Assembly (NCBI GenBank): GCA_964058845.1
Contig: CAXKVR010000295.1
Span: 37,299 to 101,298, forward strand
Reading direction: 5' to 3'
Length of the DNA stretch: 64,000 bases
From: Carex sylvatica
Lineage: Eukaryota; Streptophyta; Magnoliopsida; Poales; Cyperaceae
Shown: piece after piece, positions 10,201 through 21,040 of the stretch
How the letters are laid out: each line of letters starts with the position of its first letter
Position numbering within the stretch: the first letter of the stretch is position 1
The notes under the pieces: generated by a model
What the model was told of the DNA's origin: nothing
The model's database searches: none
Seen by the model: only the letters and a program-made list of their open reading frames with translations
Made by a program: the position numbers and the translations under genes

Positions 10201-12461
10201 CAAAATATAAACATTAGATTTCCCCATCTAAACTCACTTATCTTATTAATATCCCCATTTCTTCATTGATCAATTAAAAACAATGTTTAATATTAGCAAA
10301 AAAATGACCAATTTACCTTTATCTTCAGACTCATGTGTTGCTAATTCTTGCCCGACCCATTACCAAAATCAATTTAAGTTACCAGATGTTGGGTGGTTTC
10401 CAGATGTTGAAGTGTGTTTTCAAATGCATATCTCAAAAGTATCTTTGTGAACCCATATAAATATATACTTTCCTTTCACAACTTATCGTGCCAAATCCTG
10501 ATTCGCTGAGGCAGTAGAAATATATACATTGTCTGCATAATACCAGCAGTTTGAATATAACAAAGATAGAAACAGAAAGAGAGGTGACAAACATTGGTTT
10601 TTGTTAGAGAAACTACTGCTTGGAATAAAGGAGAAGGAACTCAGTATATAAGATGAAGATCAATTATTATACACTTATAAGGTGGTAAAGCCTCATCAAC
10701 CATCAACTATGCGCAGTTCAAGCAGCACAAGCATATTGATTACTGTACTCTTTTGTGCAGACAAACATTAAATAATTAAAATATCTCCTGAAACTATCTA
10801 AATTTTGTATGGACATACGGCCAGCCCAAAATTATCACTTGTTTAACTAAACACACTCTTGTCTCAAACATCTTTGTTACCAGCAAATCAGGAAAAACTC
10901 TAGCTGTCTTTACTCTTTCTTGCGTTTAAAATGAGATAGTGGCTATGGATAGTTGAAGATCTGTAATTTACTTCATTTTGAGTTTAACTTGAAGATAGGC
11001 TTAATTTCAGTCAAATTCAAATTTGAAGTAAATGGTTGACCAAATTATGTATTATTTCTTTACTAATAGATAGCATGTGGCACTGCTAGGTACATTTACA
11101 TCCAAGATATATTGCGTTTTTTGAGGCAAGAAGAAGCAACTAAAACAATGAATCTTTTCGAAGGAGCACATGAACACAGCCGAATTAGCAAAAGGGCACT
11201 GAAAAACTGGGCGGTAATGGTTTCTACTAAAAAGAATTATTAAATCAAACTCTATTTCTTATGGTTGCATTTATTTAAGACCAATTTTCTTGTACGCACT
11301 ACAGGTGAATGCATTTAGAGAGCGCAAGGCTCTTGCCTTGACACTTAATGACACAAAAACAGCTGTGAATAAACTTCACCAGATAGCAAATGTGGTTGTG
11401 AGCCTAATTGTCTTTACACTCTGGCTTCTGATTTTGGGAATTGCTACAACACATTTCTTTGTTTTTCTTAGCTCGCAACTTCTCCTGGCAGTGTTCATTT
11501 TTGGGAACACTTTGAAGACATTATTTGAAGCACTTATTTTTTTGTTTGTGATGCATCCCTTTGATGTCGGTGACCGATGTGAGATTGAAGAAGTTCAGGT
11601 AAAAGGATAATTATTTTTGCCAACTTCTCTCAACTTCTTGTTATTCTTGTTATTATTTAGTTATTTATCTTTATATGATTTTATTGTTGTTATTATTATT
11701 ATTACTATTATTATTGTTAGCATCTCTTGGCTGTTTTCTATCTAGAAAGACTTAGAGAATGAACATGTTATGTTAAACTAGCACCTTTTTTTTATATTTT
11801 GGAGTACATTTTGTGAGAATAACCTTCAAATATGTTAATAAATTTTCGTGGTTATTCCAATGTCAGGTTGTTGTTGAGGAGATGAATATCATGTCGACAG
11901 TATTTCTGAGATATGATAACTTAAAGATCTACTATCCTAACAGCATTCTTGCCACCAAACCAATAAGCAACTACTACCGCAGCCCTGACATGGGAGATTC
12001 GATCGATTTCGCCATTCAGGTCGCCACACCACTAGACAAGATTGCAAAGATGAAGGAGAGAATAATCAAGTTGAGCATTTTTTTTTATTTTACCTTTCAT
12101 TTTATCACTTCTTTTCATTTTAGTTTGTGATGCTTGAGTGGGGTAAATCATTTTTTTAACCTGAAATTTAAATAGGTTCATGGAGAAAAAAAAGGAGCAT
12201 TGGTATCCGGGTCCGATGGTTGTATTGAGAGATGTCGAAGACAGTAACAAGTTGACTGTATCAATTTGGATGCGGCAACGAATCAACTACCAAGACATGG
12301 GAATGAGGTTTGAGAGGAGAGAACTAGTGGTACAAGAGATGATTCGGGTTCTTAGAGAGCTTGATATCGAGTACCGCATGATACCTGTTGATGTAAATGT
12401 TCGCAATTTGCCCCCTGTAAACTCAGCACGGTTACCTTCCACTTGGTCACCCAGTAACTAA
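7210..12461 (+). CDS. MSL10-like mechanosensitive ion channel, copy 1
   Basis: Member of the plant MscS-like family, plasma-membrane type (MSL9/MSL10 group), a tension-gated channel. Exons joined by frame and GT-AG sites: 7210-8307, 9087-9577, 11090-11213, 11305-11598, 11867-12069, 12176-12461, giving 831 residues (the Arabidopsis relative has about 730). Residues 1-227 are a polar, serine- and acid-rich cytosolic tail. Four predicted membrane spans lie near 231-252, 266-292, 311-331 and 340-364, followed by a cytosolic loop and two more near 599-619 and 624-654. The pore-end motif MHPFDVGDRCEI (654-665) opens the MscS soluble domain. The start is the only ATG giving the tail conserved in all copies. 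Oddities: a 31-residue net loss in the tail with a 7-residue filler, a MITE and a duplicated acceptor region in intron 1, and V-M instead of V-L at the exon 2 start. AATAAA at 12511-12516 may be the poly(A) signal. Family call firm; the splice model matches copies 2 and 3 exactly. Confidence 0.9.
7590..7681 (+). repeat. 21-bp direct repeat (filler DNA) in exon 1 of MSL copy 1
   Basis: GAGTTGTATTTTGTCCCAAG plus A occurs at 7590-7610 and again at 7661-7681. The second copy replaces the stretch that encodes 38 residues in copies 2 and 3, and supplies 7 residues (PRVVFCP) in frame. CTTCCCCGCGA is also repeated (about 7627 and 7652) beside the junction. Confidence 0.75.
8344..8742. mobile_element. 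MITE in intron 1 of MSL copy 1 (diverged relative of family A)
   Basis: Terminal inverted repeats: left begins GAGGCTATGGTACTATGCAT and right ends ATGCATAGTACTATAGCCTC, differing at one position. Inner parts (CTAAATTTTACATTTT; ATATTCATATGGAGACCAT; CGGATCGAC) resemble the family A MITEs at 17984, 26811 and 29451. It is absent from intron 1 of copies 2 and 3, where AATTTTAATT is followed directly by TTAGTTGTTATTTTGATC. No clean target-site duplication remains. Confidence 0.75.
8910..9096 (+). repeat. 93-bp tandem duplication covering the intron 1 acceptor of MSL copy 1
   Basis: TACAACTCTAATTGATAGTT starts at 8910 and again at 9003. Each unit ends with a TTAG acceptor followed by GTACTGG (8991) or GTAATGG (9087). 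Copies 2 and 3 have one unit. The downstream acceptor is the one that keeps the frame; using the upstream AG (8989-8990) would reach a TGA after eight codons. Confidence 0.8.
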
Positions 12462-13302
12462 TTATATCATTAACTAAAGAGGAGGTTCAAGTATTAAAGA
12501 GAGAGTTATGGAATAAATGTGATGATTATTACCTGTAATAAGTGATAAGCATATGAATATAAAAATTTATCAACTTTATAAGTTTGATAAATCATTGTAC
12601 AATACCTGACAAGATGACTTAACTGGTACAATATCTGATGTTTGTGAATGGTACATAATTGTTAGCATTCTGACGATTAATTAGCAATAGAAACTTGAAC
12701 TGTACAATACTGGTAGGAATTGTTACTTACAAATACAGAGAACTGGAAGATCAGCAAAACCAATTAATTAACTTCTGCAACAAATTCAGCAAATTTCATT
12801 AATTCTTGCATACTGGTACACTTGCATCAAAGTTATCTGCTAAAATCAAAACATACTCTAATTAGAAAAGGCATTGTATGTCTTGCCTGTATCAGTCTAG
12901 GTCAGTATCAGGTAGTATCTGAACTACCAGACCGTCTTGGTTTTGTAGGGATCTTCAGATCCTTTTTGGAGAGATCAAATCTGAATGAAAGCCGAACCAG
13001 TTTCAAAATATGATTCACATGAATCATCTATTAAGCACGCGACTACTTTAAATCCCCTAAGGAAATCACCAACGTATTAAATGAATAAATTAAATAAGTA
13101 GAGAACTCTTACAGTTTTTGTCATCTCCAAGTCGGATACACCAGTTGTTGCTCATGCAGCTAAACATGCAAATGCTACTTAACAAGTACGAATAATCTTA
13201 GATTAGCCTGGATCATGCGCCTACTACAGCTGGATCATCCAATAAGTCCTATTTTGCACAGTACATTTGAGGATTAAACATAGTACAAGTAGGAGACCAA
13301 CA
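12462..13302. other. 3' flank of MSL copy 1; no gene seen
   Basis: Similarity to the copy 2 and 3 flanks ends about 40 bp after the stop codon. AATAAA occurs at 12511. The rest is AT-rich with no recognised gene; the short ORF near 12822-13013 shows nothing recognisable. Confidence 0.4.
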
Positions 13303-14504
13303 TTTTTATTAATACCCAACTTTAAATATAAATATCCCCTTTTAATCAAGTTTTTGAACTTTTTATAAAAATATCCAATTCGCCATATTATATAACGGAT
13401 TGAATTTTTATTCCGATCCGCTATATAATATAATATAGCGGATCGGAATTTTTTTTTCAAAAATAAATAAATTCTCAATTCGCTATATAATATAGTGGTT
13501 TGGAAATTTTCTTTTTTTAACCAATTAGAATAATTTGAATGTTTTAGATATATATTATTTTATTTTATGATTATTTTTCACCGAAGATCCTGAAAGTTTA
13601 ATCGTTGGTAGCCCTAAATTAATTTTTATTACAAAAAAGTCCAATTACATATATTTTATTTTATTTTGTAGTTATTTTTCACCGAAGACCCTAAAAATTT
13701 AATCGCCGATAGCCCTAAATCATGCTAATTACGTTAAATAACGCTAATTATACTAAAATACGCTGAATTACACTAAAATATGCTAACTATGCTAAACTAC
13801 GCTAAATTACGCTAATTACTTTAAATTATGCTAAAATATGCAAATTACGCTTAACTGTGCTAAATTACACTAATTATACTAAATTATGCTAAATATATTA
13901 AAATACGTTGAATTACACTAAAATACGCTAACTACGCTAAAATACGCTAACTACGCTAAATTACACTAATTATGCTAATTACGCTAAATTACACTAATTA
14001 CGCTAATTACGTTAAATTATGCTTAACTACCACAAAATAAAATAAAATATATGTAATTGGACTCCTTTGTAATAAAAAATAATTTAGGGTTATCAGCGAT
14101 TAAATTTCTAGGTTCTTCAGTGAAAAATAACCACAAAATAAAATAAAATATATGTAATTGGACTTCTTTGTAATAAAAATTAATTTATGGCTATCGGCGA
14201 TTAAACTTCCAGAGTTTCGGTGAAAAATAACCATAAAATAAAATAATATATATTTAAAACATTCAAATTATTATAATTGGTTAAAAAAAAAATACCCAAT
14301 ATATAGCGGATTGGGAATTTTTTTTTTTTTTTTGAAGAAAATTCCGATCCTCTATATTATATAGCGAATCGGAATAAAAATCCAATCCGCTATATAATAT
14401 AATCCAATCCGCTATACAATATAGCGGATTGGGTATTTTTATAAAAAGTTCAAAAACTTGGTTAAAAGTGGATATTTATATTTAAAGTTGGTTATTAATA
14501 AAAA
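13303..14504. mobile_element. Foldback element F with GC-rich hairpins and an internal short-repeat array
   Basis: The arms are inverted: left TTTTTATTAATACCCAAC, CTTTAAATATAAATATCC and TTTTTGAACTTTTTATAAAA; right the mirror sequences ending ATTAATAAAAA. Inside each arm is a TATAGCGGAT hairpin; CCGATCCGCTATA at about 13413 pairs with TATAGCGGATCGG at about 13435. The centre (about 13725-14030) is an array of ACGCTAAATT/ACGCTAATT words. No coding potential. No exact target-site duplication recognised. Confidence 0.7.
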
Positions 14505-14509
14505 GAGAA

Positions 14510-16575
14510 TATTTTCATCCACAGATTTTGGTCCACGTTTTGTCCACAGCATCTTATCCACTCCCATCTAACTGTTTTAATAAGTATGGATAAGTCTGCT
14601 TAACTGTCCCTCCTCATGCAATGCCTTAAATAGAACCTTCCTATTCCATCAACACGATTTTAATTTTCAAAATTTCAAATCTCTCCCCATATCACCATAC
14701 TATTTTCTCTCCTAATCTCTTTCCCGTACAAATTTCCAATCAATATCCATCCGTCTACATTGATCTCAATCGAGCATGGGCACCTTTGATCGGATCTAGC
14801 CGAGCGCCACCACAGGCTGCTGACGCACTCTTTCTCTCTCTGCCTCTGTCTCGCTACCCCCCTTTATCTCTGAAATGGGGAGGTACGAATATAGAGTAGC
14901 GGGTGCAATCGCGAATCATCGACTGATTGTACCGTGACGTGATTCAACTTTTATCTATAAATTGCAAAATCCCGTTGAACATATGACTTTGGTGTTGTCT
15001 CCGAGAAAACTCCTTTCCGCTGGTATTGTTATGCTTATTTTGCTGGAGATGCTTATGATAGAAAATAAACTTATGGATTTGACTTTACAGCTCATGTGTT
15101 GCTTGGATTTAAATAATTCAATGCTTCGCTGCTCTCATTCGAATAAGATCAATTCCTAGAAGATCCGGAGACGTCCAGTCCAAATTTGATTGGAAAAGCT
15201 AGATATTCTTTGTCATCAAGTTGAAATTATTCATGTAGATCCTTGCTAGTTGGAAAATTAGATAAGTAGGTCCTCACTGACGATGATTTTCTCAAATTAG
15301 TTTAATCATATATTTCTAAATGCGCCTCTGATTTTAAAAGTGACATGATTAGCATGTGATTTTAAAAGTGATGTGATTATCACGGGTTGCTCGCTGTCAA
15401 TTTGAGCAATCTGATGTTTTGCCTTCTTTTTTTTATGATAATTGATGCTTTTACTAGTGTCTTTTGTGACAACCCTTCATCTGATCGAATCTAACAGATC
15501 TACTGTTGATCTGGTTTGATTTTATATATTTTCTGATTTATCTAATAAATTTACAGGATCTATACACTATTTTACATGTTAAAGGTTCTGTAGAGTATTT
15601 TATATGATATACTTAACATTTTTACATTATGCTTTTGAATTGCTGTGTTTTGTTGAACAATGATGTATTACAGTTTGTAATTGTTATATTTGTAGTTAAC
15701 ATATGTCAGTTTACAATATTAAAGTGTTATAGTTTTTATTTTTTCACTTTTTATTTTTAATGTTCTGGATGTTGTATACATTCAATTGGTTTATAGTTTA
15801 CATCTATCAGTTTTACAGTATTGGCATTTTGTAGTTTGTACGTTTTTTTTTTATAATTTAAGTTGACAGTTTTACAGTATTGAAATTTTGTTTTATCATT
15901 TTCATATGCTAATTTTACATTATTGAAATTGTATAATTTTTACGTTTTATTTTTATAGTTTAAGTTAGCAGTTTTACAGTATTAAAAATTTATATTTTTT
16001 ATATTTTATTTTATTATTTTCATTTGCTAATTTTACATTGCTGAAATTTTATAGTTTGTATATTTTATTTTTATAGTTTAAAGGTGACAGTCTTAAAGTA
16101 TTGAAATTTTATAGTTTGTATGTTTTAGTTTATAGTTTTCATCTGTGAATTCTGCATGACTGCAATTTTATAGTTTTGTACATTTTATTTGTATAGTTAA
16201 AGTGGATAATTTTAAAGTTTTCATTATTTAGATGATTTTTTTGTGTGTTGATTAAATAAAAAAAAATTATTCGGAAAATTTAATTTTGTCTTTTTATCAC
16301 GTGTTTTGTCGAAATAACTGCTAATAACAAACACTAACTGCCAATAACTTCCAATAACTGTAATTTTTGAAAGTACATTTTTTGTCATGTTGTGCAAGTT
16401 GCAAACTGTTACTAACAATCTTGGGACCACTTTGAATATTAGTTGGTTGATATTTTATTAACTGACGCATTTTATGTGATATATTGTGTAAATATACAAA
16501 ATGAAGGAAGAGCTTACAGTATTTGTGCAAGTCATTTCTGTGGACAACTAGCTGTGGACAGTGGTAGAGAAAATA
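14510..16575 (+). mobile_element. T-rich tandem-array element G1
   Basis: Bounded by TGTCCACAGC on the left (about 14543) and GCTGTGGACA on the right (about 16550). The left part has a TATA-like TTAAATAGAACC (about 14629) followed by a pyrimidine-rich leader with CTCTCTGCCTCTGTCTCGC. Then comes a long array (about 15550-16210) of degenerate units of about 105-118 bp built from TTTATAGTTT..CAGTTTTACAGTATTG words, then an AACTGCCAATAAC zone. The same order is seen at about 58985-60740. Only short ORFs; no transposase seen. Assignment as a mobile element is inference. Confidence 0.45.
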
Positions 16576-17645
16576 GGAGGGAAATTAAAAAAAAAATGAA
16601 GTTTTTAACATGTTTACAATTATTATTGTATGTTTCGCATTTAATATGTAGTGCAAGTCAATTATTTTGATATGTTTTAAGAAAATGATCAGAATTATAG
16701 AGTTGATAAAACACTAAAAGAATTGACATGTTTACAATTACAGATGAATATGTTGGACTGAAATGAAAAAAAGAAGAAGAAGCAAATATATAGTCAAATA
16801 TTGTAATTGATGCTTCGTAAATTTTAACAGTTAAGGGCTGGAAATTGTCAATAATTTATTTTTGTGATTATAACAGAATATTTATTGTTTTTTTTTTTTC
16901 TGTTAAGACTAGTTAAAACCATATCAGTTTTATTCTAATAAAAGCAAAATATTATGAATCATAAGCTCATCAGGTTCTTTGGTGAGCATAATTCTAGAAC
17001 CTATCTAATTGACTTCAAACAATGAATGTGAACCTTGTTGTGGCTTGATCTATGGTAGTTGGTTTAGGACAATTGTTAATTTAATCAATTGTAACTTGTG
17101 TGATTGTCGATGGATATTATCGGAGTTACCTGACTCAATTTTTTTTGGAAATATTTGTCTCATGTAGTCGTTTGGATGTTCTATATATGATAAGTTTTAT
17201 GGAGTTATGAATTATCAAATTATATAATGAATTTCACTTCTAACTAACTGATTTCGAAAAAGGTTAATTAAAGTATTAGCATTTCAAATTTGAAAAATCA
17301 CGCTACTGATCCTCATATATATATATTTTTGTTATATGATACATTATAATGTTAATTGTCGGGGTTTATTGGTTTTCATTCCACTTGTTTTTATTGAATA
17401 TAGATACAAATGCACATATACATATAAATTCTTGTTTTAATCACAAAATGAAACTTCTGTTGTTATCTTTTAAATTGATAATAAGCAATAATTTTGTTTC
17501 ATTATCTTAATATTTAAATGTTTTGTTTTAGAACGACTTAATTCATGCCAAATTCATGAAAATGAATTATTGTTATTATCCTTTCACGACTAATACCAAG
17601 TATCAAGTGCTTATTAGTGAAAAATGGAAAGGTAAATTTTGTTGT
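16576..17645. other. AT-rich spacer; nothing recognised
   Basis: No gene, RNA or clear repeat structure recognised on either strand. Poly-A and poly-T runs only. Confidence 0.4.
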
Positions 17646-17933
17646 AGGTCACTAAATTTTGTTCTTTGTCACAAATTAGTTACTCAATCTTAATTTGCTC
17701 CTCTATAGTTATCGAAATTTTCATTTATCACTTTATATTTTATTAGTTTTTTGGATATAAAAGTTATAGAGTGATTTGATCGAAATAAATAAAAAATTTA
17801 ATAAAGAAACAAATCAATTGGGTTAATAAATTTGACATTTAAAGAAACAAATCAAACTTTTAAGTAATTAATTCCTAACAAAAGATTAAAAAAAAATTAC
17901 TCAAAAAAAACAAAAGATAAAATTTAATGACCT
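17646..17933. mobile_element. MITE with AGGTCACTAAATTTT ends
   Basis: Left AGGTCACTAAATTTTGTTC and right ACAAAAGATAAAATTTAATG followed by ACCT form an imperfect inverted repeat of about 24 bp bounding about 288 bp of AT-rich DNA. No target-site duplication recognised. Confidence 0.45.
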
Positions 17934-17983
17934 CCGCCGAAATGGGTTAATAAATTTGACATATGACTTGGAACTGGGTGGTT

Positions 17984-18407
17984 GAGGTTGGCTACTATGC
18001 TTATATAAGCATATCCCCACATATGCTTATAACTCATTTTTGTACTTTCAATGTCCAAATGGTCGATCTGAACCGTTCATCTTGTTCTCCATATTAATAT
18101 GTGCTTGGAAACTAAATTTTACATTTTTCTGAATTTTTTTACTATTTATTAAGCCACTTGAAATTTATTAATCCAACGGTGGCTGCTGATTTTACTGTTT
18201 TGTGCAGCCACCGTTGGATCAGCGATTTTCAAAGTGACTTAATAAATAGTAAACAAATTCAGAAAAATGTAAAATTTAGTTTCCAAGCACATATTAATAT
18301 GGAGAACAATATGAACAGTTCCGATCGACCATTTGGAGATTGAAAACACAAAAATGAGTTATAAGCATATGTGGGGATATGCTTATATAAGCATAGTAGC
18401 CAACCTC
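17984..18407. mobile_element. Family A palindromic MITE, copy A1
   Basis: 424 bp, near-complete inverted repeat: begins GAGGTTGGCTACTATGCTTA and ends TAAGCATAGTAGCCAACCTC. A CCAACGGTGGCT ... AGCCACCGTTGG stem lies at the centre. The exact 10-bp target-site duplication CTGGGTGGTT is at 17974-17983 and 18408-18417. A 9-10-bp duplication is typical of Mutator-like elements. No coding capacity. Confidence 0.9.
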
Positions 18408-18574
18408 CTGGGTGGTTGAGGTATTTAATTTAATTGTACCTCAAATAGAAATGCACAAGGAGCATAGCAAACGCAAATAGGAGATGAGAAATATGGTAAG
18501 TGGCCCGGATTGGCCAATACCATGGTGGTTATAGGACCGTAAAGGACCATGCTCACGCAATAAGACATACGTGC

Positions 18575-19860
18575 AGGCTCCAAATGAATCGAACCGAATC
18601 AAACTTAACCCAATTCGAATTTAAGTTCAAACCAATTTTGAACCGAATTAGTTTGATTCGAAGTTCGGTTTGAAACTGAAAGAAGAGTTCATGTTCGATT
18701 CGGTGCGATTCGAACTAGTTCGATTTGGTTTGTTTTTTTGAAACATTAACAGTGGCTGTCAAGTATAATTTTTATTAATTAAAATGTAAAATACATCCAT
18801 CATTCTATATCCAAAATATCATTCAAACTACATCAACATCTAAAAACATCTACATCTAAATATCAACATCTAACAACACAAACAACTAAAGCAACAAAAG
18901 AAACAAATTACATCCTTTAGTGGTAGACACCGATAACCTTCAATATTAGCTGGCTAGCGACCAAAGAAAATGAAACATTTTTTTTTCTTCTTCTTTTTTT
19001 TTACTATTTGGGTTGCAGGCGGAAAAGACAAGTTGCCGCGGTGGTGGGAGTGCAAAGAGAGATGAGAGCCGACGACTAGGGTTATTGTCGCCAACTGTCC
19101 TCTTAGTTCTCCCAATAATGGTGAAGGAAGAGAAGGTGCTGATAGACAAAAGAGATGACGATTAGGGCTATTATTGTCAACTTTCTCTTTTCCCAACGGA
19201 TAGGTGCTATAGTAGGAGGCAGGAACGAGTAGTGCTTGCTGACGGCTATAATTTTTTGAAGAGAAAGCGGGGTGAATGAAAGTGGAAGAGGGCAGAGGAG
19301 AGAATGGAGAATGCAGAGAAGAAGAGGAGGAAGAGGAGGAGTTGTTGGTGCGGATCCCCCACTCCCCCTTGAGGGGAGCGGGAGGCGAGGACAAGGCTGA
19401 GAAGACTTGCTAGGGGAGAAATGAGAGAAAGGAGATGGACAAAGCTGAGGAGGCTTGCAGCGCGAGATGAAAGGAAGGAGATGACAGAGACGGCTAGAGT
19501 TATTGGGATCGAGAAAATATTATCAATAGAATCGTACAACATTTTTCAATTCGCAAAAAACACCTCCCCCTCCTCCCTCCATCGTTCGATTTGGTTTGTT
19601 AATAGTTCTAATTGAGGCTAATCAAAGGAAAATTGGAAGAGTTGGAGGTTTTAGATCGAGCCAGATTAATTTTGAACAGAGCCAGACCAATTTCGAACCA
19701 AACTAGACCAATTTCGAACTAAACCAAACCCCAGTTCGAACTAATTTTAAACCGAGCTAATTTGATTCGCTTCAAAATAAACTTTAATCAAACGAGTTAA
19801 TTATGATTTTTTTTTCAAATCAAACTCAATCGAATCACGAACTACAGCTTTTTTATCGTA
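18575..19860. mobile_element. Probable AGGG...CCCTA-type element, member with purine-rich core
   Basis: Both ends are packed with degenerate ACCGAATC/GATTCGAA words like those of the 37495-38379 element. The left edge reads AGGCTCCAAATGAATCGAAC, close to AGGGCTGCAAACGAATCGAA of member 1. The core (about 18950-19560) is a low-complexity GAGGA-rich stretch whose minus-strand ORFs are serine- and leucine-rich shadows. Ends are diverged and no target-site duplication was found. Confidence 0.4.
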
Positions 19861-20806
19861 TCGAAAGTTAATTGTGTAGGACAACTTTCATCGCTCAATT
19901 TTTTAGTGAAACAAACAGTCTTACTTATTCCTGTTTTGTAGCAACAGAGGAGAGAGAGGTGGAGGTGGGGTGAGGAAGGATACTGCCACAAGCCCCGCAA
20001 CACGTCAGCATGATGTGGGGTGAGGAAGGATACTCCTCCATTGTCGAATAATTACAGATGGAAGGGATGGGCCACAATGATCGTTAAGTTGTAATTGAAC
20101 AAAATCATGTAATTATCGGACCCAGCATAGATTAGGGGGCCTGGATTTCAAGTTTTAGTAGTGATCTATCATTATAGATCGATTTTGCCACTGAAATTTT
20201 TTTATAATTTTAAATTTAGTGTTAAAATTAAAATAAATTTTTTAAATTATAATTGATAACTAGAATTATAAGTTAAAACATCAGAAATTACAAGTCAGAG
20301 CATTGTTTTTTATCGAGTATCTAATTAGTTAATAGGTTTAAATCCGATTCAATATTTTTTTTGCTCCTGCCAAAAATCTTGAATCCGCCCTTGATATGTG
20401 TGACAGAACAAAATCAGGAGCAAGTTTGATAATTTATTGAGCTGAATTTGTATCAAGTACAATACTATGTCTCTTCTGAGTTTATTCTTGTGTTCTTAAT
20501 ACTTTTGTGCGATGCAAAAATACTGGGGATTAATCATTCAGATTAAACACAGAATTATGGTACATGAATTGGTACCGGAAGTGGTACAGGAAGTATTATG
20601 AAAGGAATCATTCATGTGGACTTATGCATGGTAAAAAGTACAATACTAAATCCATTTAGATAGCAATCGCCGTGCAACTAACAACAGAATTGGCCCATTT
20701 TTTCCAATAATACATTTTATTGTGGTGAAGGGGATGTGTACGTAACTACGTATGATGACACGATCATGTCCAAATTCCTCACCATCTATATACATCTGAT
20801 AATCTA
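19861..20806. other. Spacer between repeat zone and copy 2 duplicon; no gene seen
   Basis: Contains a dispersed repeat at 20120-20395 whose order (GTGTTAAAATTAAAATAAA, AATTGATAACTAGAATTA, ending CTTGAATCCGCCC) recurs at about 55250-55520. Otherwise AT-rich with no recognised feature. Confidence 0.4.
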
Positions 20807-21040
20807 TTTCAATTATGTACTAGACAAGAATGCAAAAAAAAAAAGATCATAGAGATCTATAGAGATCAAGGGTCACGCAATACAACTAAGCTAAAGTAAT
20901 TTAAGCTCAAACCCAAATTAAGTTTACCTCAATTAATATTTACAATGAAAATTACTAAGCAGCAGAGCAGCAAGACTAGATTTAGAGCATGAACAAAATT
21001 ATTATTTAATACCTGAACCTCTCTTTAGTTAATGATATAA

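Noticed and set aside
18954..19542. Minus-strand ORFs of 98 and 146 codons, rich in serine and leucine
   Set aside because: They overlap a low-complexity purine-rich core of a probable transposon, overlap each other in different frames and show no domain.
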